Assembly: GCF_018449655.1 (NCBI RefSeq)
Contig: NZ_JAAVUX010000014.1
Location: 93,872-157,871, forward strand
Origin: Pseudomonas sp. dw_358
Lineage (GTDB): Bacteria; Pseudomonadota; Gammaproteobacteria; Pseudomonadales; Pseudomonadaceae
Length of the DNA stretch: 64,000 nt
Direction: 5' to 3'
A model generated the notes under the pieces. It searched no databases. It saw nothing but the letters and a program-made list of their open reading frames with translations, and had not been told where the DNA came from. A program made the translations under genes and the position numbers. Below are positions 17,590 to 27,899 of the stretch, one piece after another. Within the stretch, counting starts at the first letter, position 1. Every line of letters starts with the position of its first letter.

Positions 17590-19020
17590 TCACCGCCCGC
17601 GAAATTCATCCCCCTCATCGGCCCTCAACCGCCGAAACCACAAGACCGACAACAACGTCACCGCCCCCACCACAAGGAATGCCGGGCGGAAATCCCGGGC
17701 CTGCAACTGCCCCGACACGCTGCCATGCCAATGGCCGATCAAGGCCAACAACGAAGCCCCCAGCACCACCCCCAGGCACACCGACAACTGCTGGGCCATG
17801 CTTGACGCGGTGGTCGCGTGGCTGGTGCGCTCACGAGGGATCTGGGTGAAGCCCAGGGTGTTCAGCGCGACCATTGCCAGCGCATTGACCAGGCCGCCGC
17901 AGAGCAACACGACAAAGATCGCCACATGGGGCGTACTTGGCGTGAAAAACCCATAAGCCATGTAGAACAGGCTCGACAGGGTCGCCGCGCCGATCAGCAG
18001 GGTGCGAAAACCCACGGTGCGAATGGCTCGCGCCACGATGGTCCGGGTACTCAACGACCCCACCGCCGTGGCCATGGTCAACAGGCCCGATTCCAGCGCC
18101 GACAGGCCAAAACCCAATTGCAACATCAGTGGCAACATAAACGGCGAGGCGCCAATGGCGATACGCAAGGGCATGCCACCGATCACCGCCGCGCGGTAAC
18201 TGCTGAAGCGAAAGATGCTCAAGTCGATCAACGGGTGCGGGCTGCGCCGGCTGTGCCAGACGTACGCCAACAGCGCCGCGCTGCCCACCAGCGCCGCCGC
18301 CAGGTTCCACTCCCACGGCCACAGGCCCTTTTCCAGGGTTTCCAGCGCCCCGATCAACCCCGCCAGACCACAGGCCAACAGCAAAAAGCCCGGCACGTCG
18401 AAACCGCGCCGCTCCCCGGCCGGCAGGTCGGCGTCGATGAACCACAGGGCCGCCGCCACTCCCGCCAGACCGAAAGGAATGTTCACCAGAAAAATCCAGT
18501 TCCACGACGCGAAAGTCACCACAGCGCCGCCAAAAAAAGGCCCGGCCATGCGTCCGATGGCCCCCGGCACGGTGAACCAGACCATGGCGCTGACAATCTG
18601 CGCCGGCGGCACCGAACGCAGCAGAATCAAACGTCCCACCGGCAGCATCATGGCCCCGCCTATGCCCTGCAACAGCCGGTAGGCAACCAGGCTGGGCAAC
18701 GACGTCGCCAACCCGCACAAGGCCGAGCCCAGAGAAAACAAGCCGATGGCCACGCAAAACATCCGCCGCGCGCCGAAGCGGTCGGCCAGCCAGCCGCTGA
18801 TGGGCAAGAAGATCGCCAGACTGAGCAGGTAGGCCGTCACCGCCAGGTTCAGATTGAGGATGCGCACGTCCAGCGACTGGGCAATGGCCGGCAGCGCCGT
18901 GGCCATGACCGAGGTGTCGAGGTTCTGCAGAAACAAGGGGCAAGCGACGACGAGGGGCACGATGCGGGTGTGCGGACTGGGCAATGCGGGCTCCCGGGGT
19001 GGTTTTGCGGGGGCCATCAT
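17590..19020 (-). CDS. MFS drug-exporter-like permease (DHA2/EmrB type)
   Basis: A 476-residue permease with about 14 hydrophobic segments. The loop 2-3 motif is GWLADRFGARRMFC, the TM5 antiporter motif region is VPGAIGRMAGPFFGGAVV, and the early motif LDTSVMATALPAIAQSL is typical of DHA2 multidrug antiporters such as MdtD/EmrB. The substrate is unknown. It is convergent with the IclR gene, five bases apart, and divergent from the beta-propeller gene. Two adjacent Met codons open the frame; either may be used. Confidence 0.9.
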   Translation of the reverse strand: MMAPAKPPREPALPSPHTRIVPLVVACPLFLQNLDTSVMATALPAIAQSLDVRILNLNLAVTAYLLSLAIFLPISGWLADRFGARRMFCVAIGLFSLGSALCGLATSLPSLVAYRLLQGIGGAMMLPVGRLILLRSVPPAQIVSAMVWFTVPGAIGRMAGPFFGGAVVTFASWNWIFLVNIPFGLAGVAAALWFIDADLPAGERRGFDVPGFLLLACGLAGLIGALETLEKGLWPWEWNLAAALVGSAALLAYVWHSRRSPHPLIDLSIFRFSSYRAAVIGGMPLRIAIGASPFMLPLMLQLGFGLSALESGLLTMATAVGSLSTRTIVARAIRTVGFRTLLIGAATLSSLFYMAYGFFTPSTPHVAIFVVLLCGGLVNALAMVALNTLGFTQIPRERTSHATTASSMAQQLSVCLGVVLGASLLALIGHWHGSVSGQLQARDFRPAFLVVGAVTLLSVLWFRRLRADEGDEFRGR

Positions 19021-19121
19021 ATCAGAGCTCCTGCGTCGAATAACTGTGAACGATCGCAGATCTTCAACACTCCCAAGAGAGCCACCCCAGAGCGTCCCCC
19101 CCCGATTCCAAGGAGGTTTTG

Positions 19122-20141
19122 ATGACCCCGTTCAAGCGTCGCCAGATCCTGCAGATGATGGCCGTCACCAGCACCCTGCCGCTGATCCCCCCGGGGTTGG
19201 CTGCTGACAGCCCCAAAAACGAACTGGTGCTGGTGGAAAAAGAAGCCCCCGGCGTCAGCTTCTACCAACTGCCCGACGGCAAGCCGCTGGCGCACATTTC
19301 CATGGCCACCCAGCCCCATGAAATCGTCGCCGACGCCCAGCACCGTTTTGCCTATGTGGCGCAATACGGCATGGACAAGTGGCTGTCTCCCGGCGAAGGC
19401 GGCCACCTGGTGTACGTGCTCGATCTGGTGGCGCGCAAACTGGCGCGCACTATTGACCTGACGCCCTATCACCGCCTGCATGGCATCCGCATGGACGCTG
19501 CCGGGCGCCTGTATGTGCTCAGTGAAACCGATTCGGTCATGATCCGTTTCGACAATCCGTCAAAGGATGAATACCCCAGCCAGATCGTCCCGGTGGGGGG
19601 CACCCGCAGCCATTATTTCGTCCTGACCCGGGACGGTCGCCGCGCCTATGTGTCCGACACGTTGTCGGGCATGGTGATCATGCTCGATCCCCACGACCCG
19701 ACCTTCACACCGGTCAAACGCCTGCTGGGCGAGGCGCCGGAGGGCAGCTGCCTGAGCGTCGACGAAAAGACCTACTACGCCATTGACCGCTACAAAGGCG
19801 TGCTGCACGCCTTTGATGCCGCGACCTTGCAACCCCTCAAACAGGTGCAACTGCGTGGCGAGGCGGTGCGCATTGCGGCCCTGCCGGATGGCCGCCTGAT
19901 CGTCGCCAACCAGGCCGACAAGAGCCTCAGCCTGCTACACGCCGAGACCTTGGCCGAGGTCGCTCACCTGCCGCTGGAGGCAGCGGCGTCGGGTTTGAAC
20001 CTGGCGCCGGCCGCCGACAAGGTGTACGCCTCGCTGGAGTCCAACGAGGTGGTGATCGTCGACATTGGCAAGTGGCAGATCACCGGTTCATTTGCCACGC
20101 AAAAGGCGCCGGATGCGGCGGCGGTGATCATGCGCAGCTAA
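19122..20141 (+). CDS. exported YVTN/YncE-type beta-propeller protein
   Basis: A 339-residue protein beginning at ATG 19122, preceded by a perfect AGGAGG. The N-terminus FKRRQILQMMAV followed by a hydrophobic stretch ending GLAA is a probable Tat or Sec signal. The mature part has repeated blades with motifs such as HEIVADAQHRFAYVAQYG, HGIRMDAAGRLYVLSETD, YFVLTRDGRRAYVSDTLSG and RIAALPDGRLIVANQADKS, the YVTN-like pattern of surface or periplasmic propellers. No catalytic residues are evident. It overlaps the convergent LysR gene by four bases. Role unknown. Confidence 0.8.
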   Translation: MTPFKRRQILQMMAVTSTLPLIPPGLAADSPKNELVLVEKEAPGVSFYQLPDGKPLAHISMATQPHEIVADAQHRFAYVAQYGMDKWLSPGEGGHLVYVLDLVARKLARTIDLTPYHRLHGIRMDAAGRLYVLSETDSVMIRFDNPSKDEYPSQIVPVGGTRSHYFVLTRDGRRAYVSDTLSGMVIMLDPHDPTFTPVKRLLGEAPEGSCLSVDEKTYYAIDRYKGVLHAFDAATLQPLKQVQLRGEAVRIAALPDGRLIVANQADKSLSLLHAETLAEVAHLPLEAAASGLNLAPAADKVYASLESNEVVIVDIGKWQITGSFATQKAPDAAAVIMRS

Positions 20142-20992
20142 AGCCTGAAGCGTTGTGCAATCAGATTGGCCAAGCGCTCACCCGCCTCACCCCCACTGCC
20201 GCCCTCCGCGCGCACTAGCACCACTTCGTGCTCGGCCACCGTCGGCAGGTCGTCGACCACCACCATGCGCGGCGTGAGCTGAGCGCGGTCCATCAGGGCC
20301 ACGGCCAGCCCCGCTTCGACGCAGGCGCCTATGGCCTGAGTAGACTCGCTGTCCAGCACCGTGCGCCAGGCCCGGCCACTGGCCCGCAGGGTCTGCGGCA
20401 ACGCGCGGCTATACGAGCAATCGGCGGCATACACGGCCACCGGCAGCGGCTGTTGATACTGCGCCTGCCCCGCCAGGGCCGCGACCCAGACAGGCTGGGT
20501 AGACACCAGCCGCTGCGCCCCGTCGCCGTGCGCGCCCTGAGGGCGGACGGTGATCGCCATGTGTAACTTGCCCCGCTGTATCCGCTCCAGCAGCGTGTAA
20601 CTGGGCGCGGTACAAACCTCGAGGATGACCCCTGGCCAGTGGGCGGTAAATTCAGGAAGGATGTCGCGAATCACGTGAGCGGCGAACTCCTCCGGCACCC
20701 CCAGCTTGATCCGCCCGGACAGCTGGGCGCCCTTGAGGTCGGCGAGGATCTTGTCGTGGCTGTGCAGCAACTCGGCGGTGGCACTCAGCAAGCGCTCGCC
20801 CAATGCGGTCAGCGCCACCGACTGATTGTCGCGCTCCAGCAGGCGGCCGCCGGCGATGGCTTCCAGCCGCTGCACGTGCACGCTGATGGCCGCCGGGCTC
20901 TTGTGCAGGTGCTGGGCGGCGGCACTGAACTTGCCGATGCGGGCGACGGCATGAAAGGTGCGCAGCAGTTCGATGTCGAGGGTGGCGTTCAT
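20138..20992 (-). CDS. LysR-family transcriptional regulator
   Basis: A 284-residue regulator from ATG 20992, chosen because the HTH then begins eight residues in, as is normal; an ATG 30 bases upstream is also possible. The HTH is LRTFHAVARIGKFSAAAQHLHKSPAAISVHVQRLE (core FSAAAQHLHKSPAAISVHV). The effector domain includes IKLGVPEEFAAHVIRDILP. It is divergent from the EamA permease gene, 74 bases between starts, and is probably its regulator, as is usual for LysR pairs. It ends in a four-base convergent overlap with the beta-propeller gene. Confidence 0.9.
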   Translation of the reverse strand: MNATLDIELLRTFHAVARIGKFSAAAQHLHKSPAAISVHVQRLEAIAGGRLLERDNQSVALTALGERLLSATAELLHSHDKILADLKGAQLSGRIKLGVPEEFAAHVIRDILPEFTAHWPGVILEVCTAPSYTLLERIQRGKLHMAITVRPQGAHGDGAQRLVSTQPVWVAALAGQAQYQQPLPVAVYAADCSYSRALPQTLRASGRAWRTVLDSESTQAIGACVEAGLAVALMDRAQLTPRMVVVDDLPTVAEHEVVLVRAEGGSGGEAGERLANLIAQRFRL

Positions 20993-21066
20993 GGTTTCGA
21001 TTTCATGAAGGAGTCGATCCATTAATTTTGATTTATTAGATTAGCCTACCGACTTAGCCTGTGCCC

Positions 21067-21987
21067 ATGACACAGACACTCGGTATTGCCCGACCCCTGC
21101 TGCGCCGCGACTGGCTTCGCATTCTGCCCCTGCCTGTGCTGGAGGCCGCGCTGTTGCTCAGCTGGAGCTCGGGCTTTGTCGGCGCGCGCTTTTCCATCGA
21201 CTATGCGCCGGCATTTCTGGTGGTGTTCTGGCGCTGTGTGCTGGTGACGCTGGCGTTGACGCCACTGGCCTGGCCGGCGTTGCGTGGCCTGCCGCGCAAG
21301 GTCTGGTGGCCCAATGCGGGGATCGGCCTGCTGGCCATGGCCGGTTACTTGTGCGGCGTGACGGGAGGGATCGCCTGGGGAGTGCCGGCCGGGCTGGCGG
21401 CGCTGGTAGCCGACTTGCTGCCGGTGGGCATGGCCTTGCTGGGCGCGGCCATGGGTCAGCGTCTGGCTGGGGTGGCGTGGGCGGGGCTGGCCTTGGGTTC
21501 GCTGGGCGTCTTATTGGCCACGCAAGGAGCGCTGTCGCTGGGGCATGCGCCGCTCTTGGCCTATGCCCTGCCCCTGCTGGGGATGCTGTCTCTGGCGGTC
21601 GCGACCCTGTGGCAGCAACGGCTGAGCTGTGCGGCCGTACTGAGCCCACGGGTCAGTCTGTGGCTGCAGTGCGCCGTGTCGGCAGTGGCTTTCGCCGGGA
21701 TTCAGGGGCTGCAAGGCAGCCTGTGGCCAATCCCGACCTGGGGCTTTGCCGTGAGTGTGCTGTGGACAGCAGCGATTTCGACCCTGGGCGGCTATGGGCT
21801 GTACTGGGTCTGCCTGCACCGCGCCGGGCATACCCGGGTGGCCAGCGTACTGTTTCTGAGCCCGGGGATCACCTTGCTGTGGGGCTGGTGCCTGTTCGGT
21901 GAGCCGCTGTCGTGGATGATGGCGCTGGGCACGCTGGTGAGTGGGGTGGGGATCGGGATGGTGGTGTGGGGGCGCAGGGCCGGGTGA
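21067..21987 (+). CDS. EamA/DMT-family permease
   Basis: A 306-residue inner-membrane protein with ten hydrophobic helices in two EamA halves. The first half opens ALLLSWSSGFVGARFSIDYAP near residue 30. The second half ends with FLSPGITLLWGWCLFGEPLSW, the typical EamA signature. Such proteins often export amino acids or metabolites. The start is ATG 21067; a GTG six bases upstream is also in frame. It is divergent from a LysR gene that probably controls it. Substrate is unknown. Confidence 0.88.
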   Translation: MTQTLGIARPLLRRDWLRILPLPVLEAALLLSWSSGFVGARFSIDYAPAFLVVFWRCVLVTLALTPLAWPALRGLPRKVWWPNAGIGLLAMAGYLCGVTGGIAWGVPAGLAALVADLLPVGMALLGAAMGQRLAGVAWAGLALGSLGVLLATQGALSLGHAPLLAYALPLLGMLSLAVATLWQQRLSCAAVLSPRVSLWLQCAVSAVAFAGIQGLQGSLWPIPTWGFAVSVLWTAAISTLGGYGLYWVCLHRAGHTRVASVLFLSPGITLLWGWCLFGEPLSWMMALGTLVSGVGIGMVVWGRRAG

Positions 21988-22041
21988 AGCGATGGCAGGC
22001 AAACCTTGCCCACAGGTTGGCTTCGGGCTAATGGTCACGCG

Positions 22042-22125
22042 GCAGGACCGAGCTGGCTCGGGAACAAGGCACTGCGCAGTCAGGACCGACTGCGTGGCGT
22101 GGTTCCCGAGCAATCTCGGTCCTGC
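22042..22125. repeat. REP-type inverted pair (BIME-like)
   Basis: Two 24-base units face each other at 22042-22065 and 22102-22125. Each is GCAGGACCGAG followed by a four-base centre and CTCGGGAAC, in opposite orientation, with two mismatches between them. They lie between the convergent EamA permease and hydrolase genes. They match the second pair near 30124 in the core AGGACCG-GCT-CTCGGGAA, so they belong to one dispersed family. They may act as a bidirectional terminator or mRNA end protector. Confidence 0.75.
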
Positions 22126-22171
22126 AGGGGTTGGAATACCCCCTGGAATCTCCCACCGAAAATCACCGATC

Positions 22172-23143
22172 TCAGGATTGAATAAATGCCAGCAGATCCG
22201 CGTTGATCACCTCGGGGTGAACCGTGCACATGCCATGGGGATAGCCTTTGTAGACCTTCAAGGTGCCGTTTTTCACCAGCTTGATCGACAGCTCGGCGGA
22301 GTCGCCGATGGGCACGATCTGATCGTCATCACCGTGCAGGATCAGCACCGGTACGCTGATTTTTTTCAAGTCCTCGGTAAAGTCGGTTTCCGAGAACGCC
22401 TTGATGCAATCGTAGTGCGCCTTGATGCCGCCCATCATGCCCTGGCGCCACCAGTTGTCGACCACGCCGTCGAGGGTTTTCACCCCTTCGCGGTTGAAGC
22501 CGTAGAACGGCATTGGCACTTCCCGATAGAACTGCGCGCGATTGGCAGCCAGGGCCGTGCGAAAGCCGTCGAACACTTCGATGGGCAGGCCGCCCGGGTT
22601 AGCCTCGGACTTGACCATGATCGGCGGCACCGCGCCGATCAGCACGGCCTTGGCCACATGCCCGGCACCATGACGGGCCACGTAGCGGGCCACTTCGCCG
22701 CCGCCGGTGGAGTGGCCGACGTGTACGGCGTTGGTCAATTTCAGGTGCGCTACCAGCTCGGCGACGTCGGCAGCGTACGTGTCCATCTCGTTGCCGGTGG
22801 CAGTCTGGGTCGAACGACCGTGGCCACGGCGGTCATGGGCAATGACCCGGAAACCCTTGGACAGGAAAAACAGCATCTGCGCGTCCCAGTCATCGCTGCT
22901 CAGTGGCCAGCCGTGATGGAACACGATGGGCTGACCACTGCCCCAGTCCTTGTAATAGATTTCGGTACCGTCACGGGTGGTGAATGTCGTCATGGGGGCG
23001 TGTCCTTTGTTAGTCGCCGTCGCGGCGCTGACTTGCGAAGAGGCGACCATGACCATAGCTGAAAGCGAGCCGGCCGCCAGCGCGGTGGCGCCGGCCTTGA
23101 GAACGGTTCGACGGGCGTTGGATTCAGGTTGTTGTTCGTGCAC
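22172..23143 (-). CDS. Tat-exported alpha/beta hydrolase (non-heme chloroperoxidase-like)
   Basis: A 323-residue alpha/beta-fold hydrolase. The GTG start at 23143 has GGGGAGG just upstream. The signal NARRTVLKAGATALAAGS is a twin-arginine type, so it should be exported folded. The nucleophile Ser is in VGHSTGGGEVARYV, the acid in LILHGDDDQIVP and the His in GYPHGMCTV. FHHGWPLSSDDWD provides the oxyanion region. This pattern is that of cofactor-free haloperoxidases/esterases; physiological substrate unknown. It lies 110 bases downstream of a kinase gene and in the same direction. Confidence 0.9.
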   Translation of the reverse strand: MHEQQPESNARRTVLKAGATALAAGSLSAMVMVASSQVSAATATNKGHAPMTTFTTRDGTEIYYKDWGSGQPIVFHHGWPLSSDDWDAQMLFFLSKGFRVIAHDRRGHGRSTQTATGNEMDTYAADVAELVAHLKLTNAVHVGHSTGGGEVARYVARHGAGHVAKAVLIGAVPPIMVKSEANPGGLPIEVFDGFRTALAANRAQFYREVPMPFYGFNREGVKTLDGVVDNWWRQGMMGGIKAHYDCIKAFSETDFTEDLKKISVPVLILHGDDDQIVPIGDSAELSIKLVKNGTLKVYKGYPHGMCTVHPEVINADLLAFIQS

Positions 23144-23253
23144 AAGGCCTCCCCACGGGGGGTGAGTGGGTGTCGAGAAGGGGTCGGTGGATCAACCTGC
23201 ACGTTAACCCGGCCTTCTTTCGCTCGCCTTGAAGCGTCCTGAAACAAACTGAA

Positions 23254-24548
23254 TCAGTGTGACACAGCCAGCCACAATTCAGCCTGCAGACCACCGCCCT
23301 CCCGGGCGCTCAAAGTCAGCCGTGCACCGAGGGTCACCGCCAACTGCTGGGCAATGGCCAGGCCCAGACCGGTGCCGCCGGTGTCGCGGCTGCGGGAGTT
23401 TTCCAGACGGTAGAAGGGTTTGAACACCTCGCTCAATTGCTCTTGGGCAATGCCAGGGCCGCGGTCCAGGACCAGGATCGACACCCCACCGTGCACCGCG
23501 CCGCCGACCTGCAACTCGGCGGCACCGGCAAATTTCAAGGCGTTGTCCAGCAGGTTGACGAGAATCCGGCGCAAGCCATGGGGCCGGGTGCCCAACACCA
23601 CCTCGCTGGTGCCCGACAACACCACCGGCTTGCCAGTGTCCTGATAGTCGAACACCAGACTTTGCACAAAAGCGTCCAGGTCGACCCGGCGCAGCGGCTC
23701 GCTGGCGTCGTGGCTGCCCCGGGCATAGGCAATGCCTTCGCGTACCAATTGCTCGACTTCACTGAGGTCGTTCCACAGCTTGTCCTTTTCCGCAGAGGCG
23801 TCCATGAACTCGGCGCGCAGCTTCATCCGCGTGATGGGGGTCTGCAGGTCGTGGGAGATGGCCCCGAGGATCTGCATGCGCTCCTTGAGGGACTCGGCGA
23901 TGCGCTGTTGCATGGCGTTGAACGCCACCGCTGCGCGGACGACTTCGCCCGGACCCTGCTCGGTCAGCGGCGTACCGGGCAGGTTCGGGTCCAACGCTTC
24001 GGCCGCCCGTGCCAGCCGGGTCAACGGGCCGATGGCCAGGCGCACGGCGAGCCAGGTGCAGAGCCCCAACAGCAGCAGCTGCACCAGCAGCGCGGCCGGC
24101 AACCAGAGCGCCAGGGGCAGGTCCAGCGGCTGCACGTCGAGGGTCAGCGGCGCCCCGTCGCTCAAGCGCAGATGCACCTGAAAGTGCTCGGCGGGACCCG
24201 GCAAGGTGGTGAACGTCAGCGGGTACGCGACGCCCACCGCCTGCTGGATCGCACGGGCGGCAGGTACGCTGGGCGCGGCCAGGGCCGGACCTGGCAGGCC
24301 TTCGCCCAGTTCATAGCGGTAGCTGCGGCCGCGCAGCCGTGCCAGCCAGCCTTCCCGCTCGCTGGCGGGCAGGCGATCGAGCACCGCCACGCTGACGCCA
24401 ACCTCGCGCTCGATGATGCCGTTGATCATGGTCGAGGAGCTTTGATAGCGCTCATAGAACTGCGAGGCGAACGACAAGGCGTAGGCCAGCACCAGGCCGG
24501 TGAGGAAGATCAGCGCCAGTTGCCCGGCCAGGGTGCTTGGCCCGCGCG

Positions 24549-24552
<4 letters not shown>
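23254..24552 (-). CDS. sensor histidine kinase (EnvZ/RstB-like)
   Basis: A 432-residue membrane kinase. TM1 is near 11-28, the periplasmic domain spans about 30-145, TM2 near 148-170 and the HAMP linker includes IGPLTRLARAAEALD. The His box is LGAISHDLQTPITRMKLRAE. The ATPase has NLLDNALKFAG, DRGPGIAQ and GGTGLGLAIAQQ. It starts within the regulator gene upstream by a four-base overlap. The Gln after Leu in the H box (HDLQTP) is a common variant. Signal unknown. Confidence 0.93.
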
Positions 24553-25289
<737 letters not shown>

Positions 25290-25363
25290 GGTTACGCTGA
25301 GCTCGGCTGATGGGGGTGGCGAGGTCGATTCTACTCAGCCGCCCGGGCGGGGGTCCGCCTTTT

Positions 25364-25380
25364 TGTATCCCAGTGTATCC
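25364..25380 (+). promoter_or_regulatory. direct repeat TGTATCC with 10-base period, possible response-regulator site
   Basis: TGTATCC occurs at 25364-25370 and again at 25374-25380, one helical turn apart, in the gap between the divergent regulator and hydrolase genes. OmpR-type regulators typically bind such head-to-tail repeats. Binding by the adjacent regulator is inferred. Confidence 0.4.
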
Positions 25381-25490
25381 AGCCGCCACGCCGACACAGA
25401 ATATTTCAATGCGAGTTGTGACGGACACAGTATAGATACCGGCCGGGCGTTCAATGGACCCATTCCCGGACATCGATAAGAGGCTTTACC

Positions 25491-26264
25491 ATGAACATCC
25501 TGCACAAGACCGCATTGACCCTGTTCACCACCACCGCCCTGGCCATGGGCGTCGCCCACGCCGCCACCCCGGCACCCATCAAGAACATCGTGCTGGTTCA
25601 CGGCGCGTTCGTCACCGGCGCTGGCTGGAAACCGGTCTACGAGATTTTGACCAAGGATGGCTACCACGTCTCGGTGGCCGAACACCCCCTGACGTCGTTC
25701 GCCGATGACGTCACCGCCGTCAAGCGCATTGTCGACCAGCAGGACGGCCCGACCCTCCTGGTGGGCCACAGTTATGGTGGTGCGATCATCACCGACGTCG
25801 GCAACGAACCCCAGGTCAAAGGCCTGGTGTACATCGCTGCCCACGCGCTGGACCAGGGCGAAACCGAAGCCGGCAATGGCAAGCTGTACCCCAACGCCAC
25901 CAAAGCCGTGAAGAAAACCGCCGACGGCTTCCTCTACCTCGATCCCGCCTTCTATCCGGCCGACTTCGCCGCCGACCTGCCCAAGGCCCAGGCGGCGTTC
26001 GAAGCCCAGAGTCAGGCGCTGACCAACGCCAGCGTGTTCACCACCCCAGCCGGTGTGCCGGCGTGGAAGACCAAACCCAGCTGGTATGCCGTGGCCAAGT
26101 CCGACCGCATCATCAACCCGGACCTGGAGCGTATGTACGCCCAGCGCGCCCACAGTCACACCATCGAAGTCGCCGGGGCCAGCCATTCGGTGTACGAGTC
26201 CCATCCCAAGGAAGTGGCGGCTCTGATCGAGCAGGCCGCGCAACACGCCGAGGATGGCCAGTAA
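25491..26264 (+). CDS. exported alpha/beta hydrolase
   Basis: A 257-residue alpha/beta hydrolase with a Sec signal (MNILHKTALTLFTTTALAM to AHA, cleavage near residue 24). The oxyanion region is VLVHGAFVTGAGW, the nucleophile Ser is in LVGHSYGGAIITD and the His in AGASHSVYESHP. This is the group often annotated as salicylate esterase or pyrethroid-hydrolase-like; the substrate is not known. It is divergent from the response regulator and so is a likely member of its regulon. Confidence 0.88.
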   Translation: MNILHKTALTLFTTTALAMGVAHAATPAPIKNIVLVHGAFVTGAGWKPVYEILTKDGYHVSVAEHPLTSFADDVTAVKRIVDQQDGPTLLVGHSYGGAIITDVGNEPQVKGLVYIAAHALDQGETEAGNGKLYPNATKAVKKTADGFLYLDPAFYPADFAADLPKAQAAFEAQSQALTNASVFTTPAGVPAWKTKPSWYAVAKSDRIINPDLERMYAQRAHSHTIEVAGASHSVYESHPKEVAALIEQAAQHAEDGQ

Positions 26265-26308
26265 GCCTTGCCGATACATGCCCACGGCGAGCCGGTTGCC
26301 GGCGTTTA

Positions 26309-27349
26309 TCAGTGACTGTGGCGGTGATGGATGTCCGGAAAGTGCGCATGGGCATGGCGCAGCGGCAGGTGCTCATGGGCATGGCTGTGTGGCTCGACGC
26401 CGTCCCAAGGGAAGTCATGCTCATGCTGGTGATGCTCATCGTGCCGGTGGCGATGGGCATGTTCCTGCAGCCTGTGGCTGTGCTCGTGCGAGTGGTGCTC
26501 GGCCAGGTGAATCCACACCCCCAGGGCCATCAGCGCGGCCGCGATCCAGAAGGTTGCCGACACCGGCTCGCCGAAGATCACGATGGCAATGGCCGCACCG
26601 AGAAACGGCGCCGTGGAAAAATACGCCCCGGTGCGTGCCGAGCCCAGCCCCCGCAGCGCCAGGACAAACAGCACCAGGCTGACGCCATACCCCAGAAAGC
26701 CCAGCAACATTGCCTCGCTGCCAGTGGCCAACGCCGGCAGCGAGGCCCCCAGCCACAGCGCCAGGCCGGTGTTGACCAAACCGGCCACCAGCCCCTTGAT
26801 CCCGGCAATGAACAGCGCGTCACTGGCCGAGACCTTGCGCGTCAGGTTGTTGTCGATGGCCCAGCACAGGCACGCGCCGGCCACCGCCAGCGGCCCGGTC
26901 AAGTCAGTGCTGCCCAACCCATTGACCGGCCAGGCCAGCACCGCGCCGCCAGCGACGATGGCAGCCATGCCGAGGACGATGCGGCGGTCGGCGTTTTCCT
27001 TGAAAACCACCCAGGCCAGCACCGCCGTGAGCACCGATTCGAGGTTCAACAGCAAGGACGCCGTGGCGCCCGTGGTGTGCTTGAGGCCGAACATCAGTGC
27101 GACCGGCCCGAGCATGCCGCCAAACACGATCGCCCCCAGCAGCCACGGCCATTCGTGGTTCGGCAGTTGCGGATTCTTCCAACCTCGGTCACGCACACTG
27201 CGGAGCACGGCCAGGCCCACACCACTGCCCAGGTACAACAGCCCGGCCAGCAGCAGGGGGGATATGCTCAGGCCCAACAGCCGGGCGATAGGCGTACTGG
27301 CACCGAACAGAGCGGCGGCGGCCAGGGCATAGACAATGCTGGTGTACAT
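26309..27349 (-). CDS. EamA/DMT permease with histidine-rich cytoplasmic tail
   Basis: A 346-residue protein with about ten membrane helices in two EamA halves (YALAAAALFGASTPIARLL at the start, FLGAAIAIVIFGEPVSATFW near the end). It then has a C-terminal tail of about 65 residues holding more than 20 His, in runs such as HHSHEHSHRLQEHAHRHRH. Such a tail could bind or sense divalent metals such as Ni, Zn or Co, so metal-linked transport is possible. It starts directly after the stop codon of a 60-residue ORF, with which it is probably cotranscribed. Confidence 0.87.
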   Translation of the reverse strand: MYTSIVYALAAAALFGASTPIARLLGLSISPLLLAGLLYLGSGVGLAVLRSVRDRGWKNPQLPNHEWPWLLGAIVFGGMLGPVALMFGLKHTTGATASLLLNLESVLTAVLAWVVFKENADRRIVLGMAAIVAGGAVLAWPVNGLGSTDLTGPLAVAGACLCWAIDNNLTRKVSASDALFIAGIKGLVAGLVNTGLALWLGASLPALATGSEAMLLGFLGYGVSLVLFVLALRGLGSARTGAYFSTAPFLGAAIAIVIFGEPVSATFWIAAALMALGVWIHLAEHHSHEHSHRLQEHAHRHRHDEHHQHEHDFPWDGVEPHSHAHEHLPLRHAHAHFPDIHHRHSH

Positions 27350-27532
27350 TCAATCGACTCGCTGACAGGCATAGGCCTGGGTCTGGTAGGGAAACTCGAT
27401 GGACGCCCGGCCACGCAGCGCCGGGTGCTGATCGATCAGGTGCTGCAGTTGCGCGGCCACGCTCGCCTTCTCGGCAGCTGGCAAGGCCGCCGTGGCACAG
27501 CCCTGTCGGGCAGCGTGATGAACAGTGGTCAT
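27350..27532 (-). CDS. hypothetical small protein upstream of the His-tail permease
   Basis: A 60-residue protein with start at ATG 27532, AGGTG upstream, and stop immediately adjacent to the permease start. It begins MTTVHHAARQGCATAALPAAEK and ends in IEFPYQTQAYACQRVD. It has two Cys and two adjacent His near the start and no membrane segment. I do not recognise a family. Close coupling to the permease argues that it is translated, possibly as a small accessory or metal-handling protein; this is speculation. Confidence 0.5.
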   Translation of the reverse strand: MTTVHHAARQGCATAALPAAEKASVAAQLQHLIDQHPALRGRASIEFPYQTQAYACQRVD

Positions 27533-27899
27533 GGCAGCACCTGAGGGGAAAGAGGAACACCAGTTTAGCAGGCAGTACATGGCCCCACCCATCCCCGTCT
27601 GCGCCATTGCAGTTCAGTGATCTGTTTGCCAGTCAGGTCCAGCAACTGGCACCGGCCAGGCGCGCTGCGCTGAGCAGTTTTGCCGCCCGCAGCTTGCAGA
27701 TTGCCGCCTTGCAAGGTGACTTCAGCACTTTGCAGGTGCGCCATGCCACCGGCAGTCCGGGTCTGGCCGGGCTGTCCCGGCGACTCGACGCAGGGCCGCC
27801 GGGACGTACACACTTCATGAACCGGCCTTCCACGTAACGACCCTTGTTGCCCCTGCTGGCGCCTTGCAGGATGGAAACATCACCTCAAGGAGCCACCCC
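27533..27899. other. intergenic stretch without a clear gene
   Basis: This 367-base gap separates the leftward permease unit from the rightward dehalogenase unit. Short open frames exist on both strands (for example 27607-27837 forward and 27565-27744 reverse), but none has a recognised family, a good ribosome site or conserved neighbours. The last bases hold the AAGGAG ribosome site of the dehalogenase gene (about 27887). Promoters for both units probably lie here, but I cannot identify them with confidence. Confidence 0.5.

Noticed and set aside
27565..27837. Small genes on either strand in the gap before the dehalogenase
   Set aside because: No family, ribosome site or coupling supports either; kept as a gene-free stretch.
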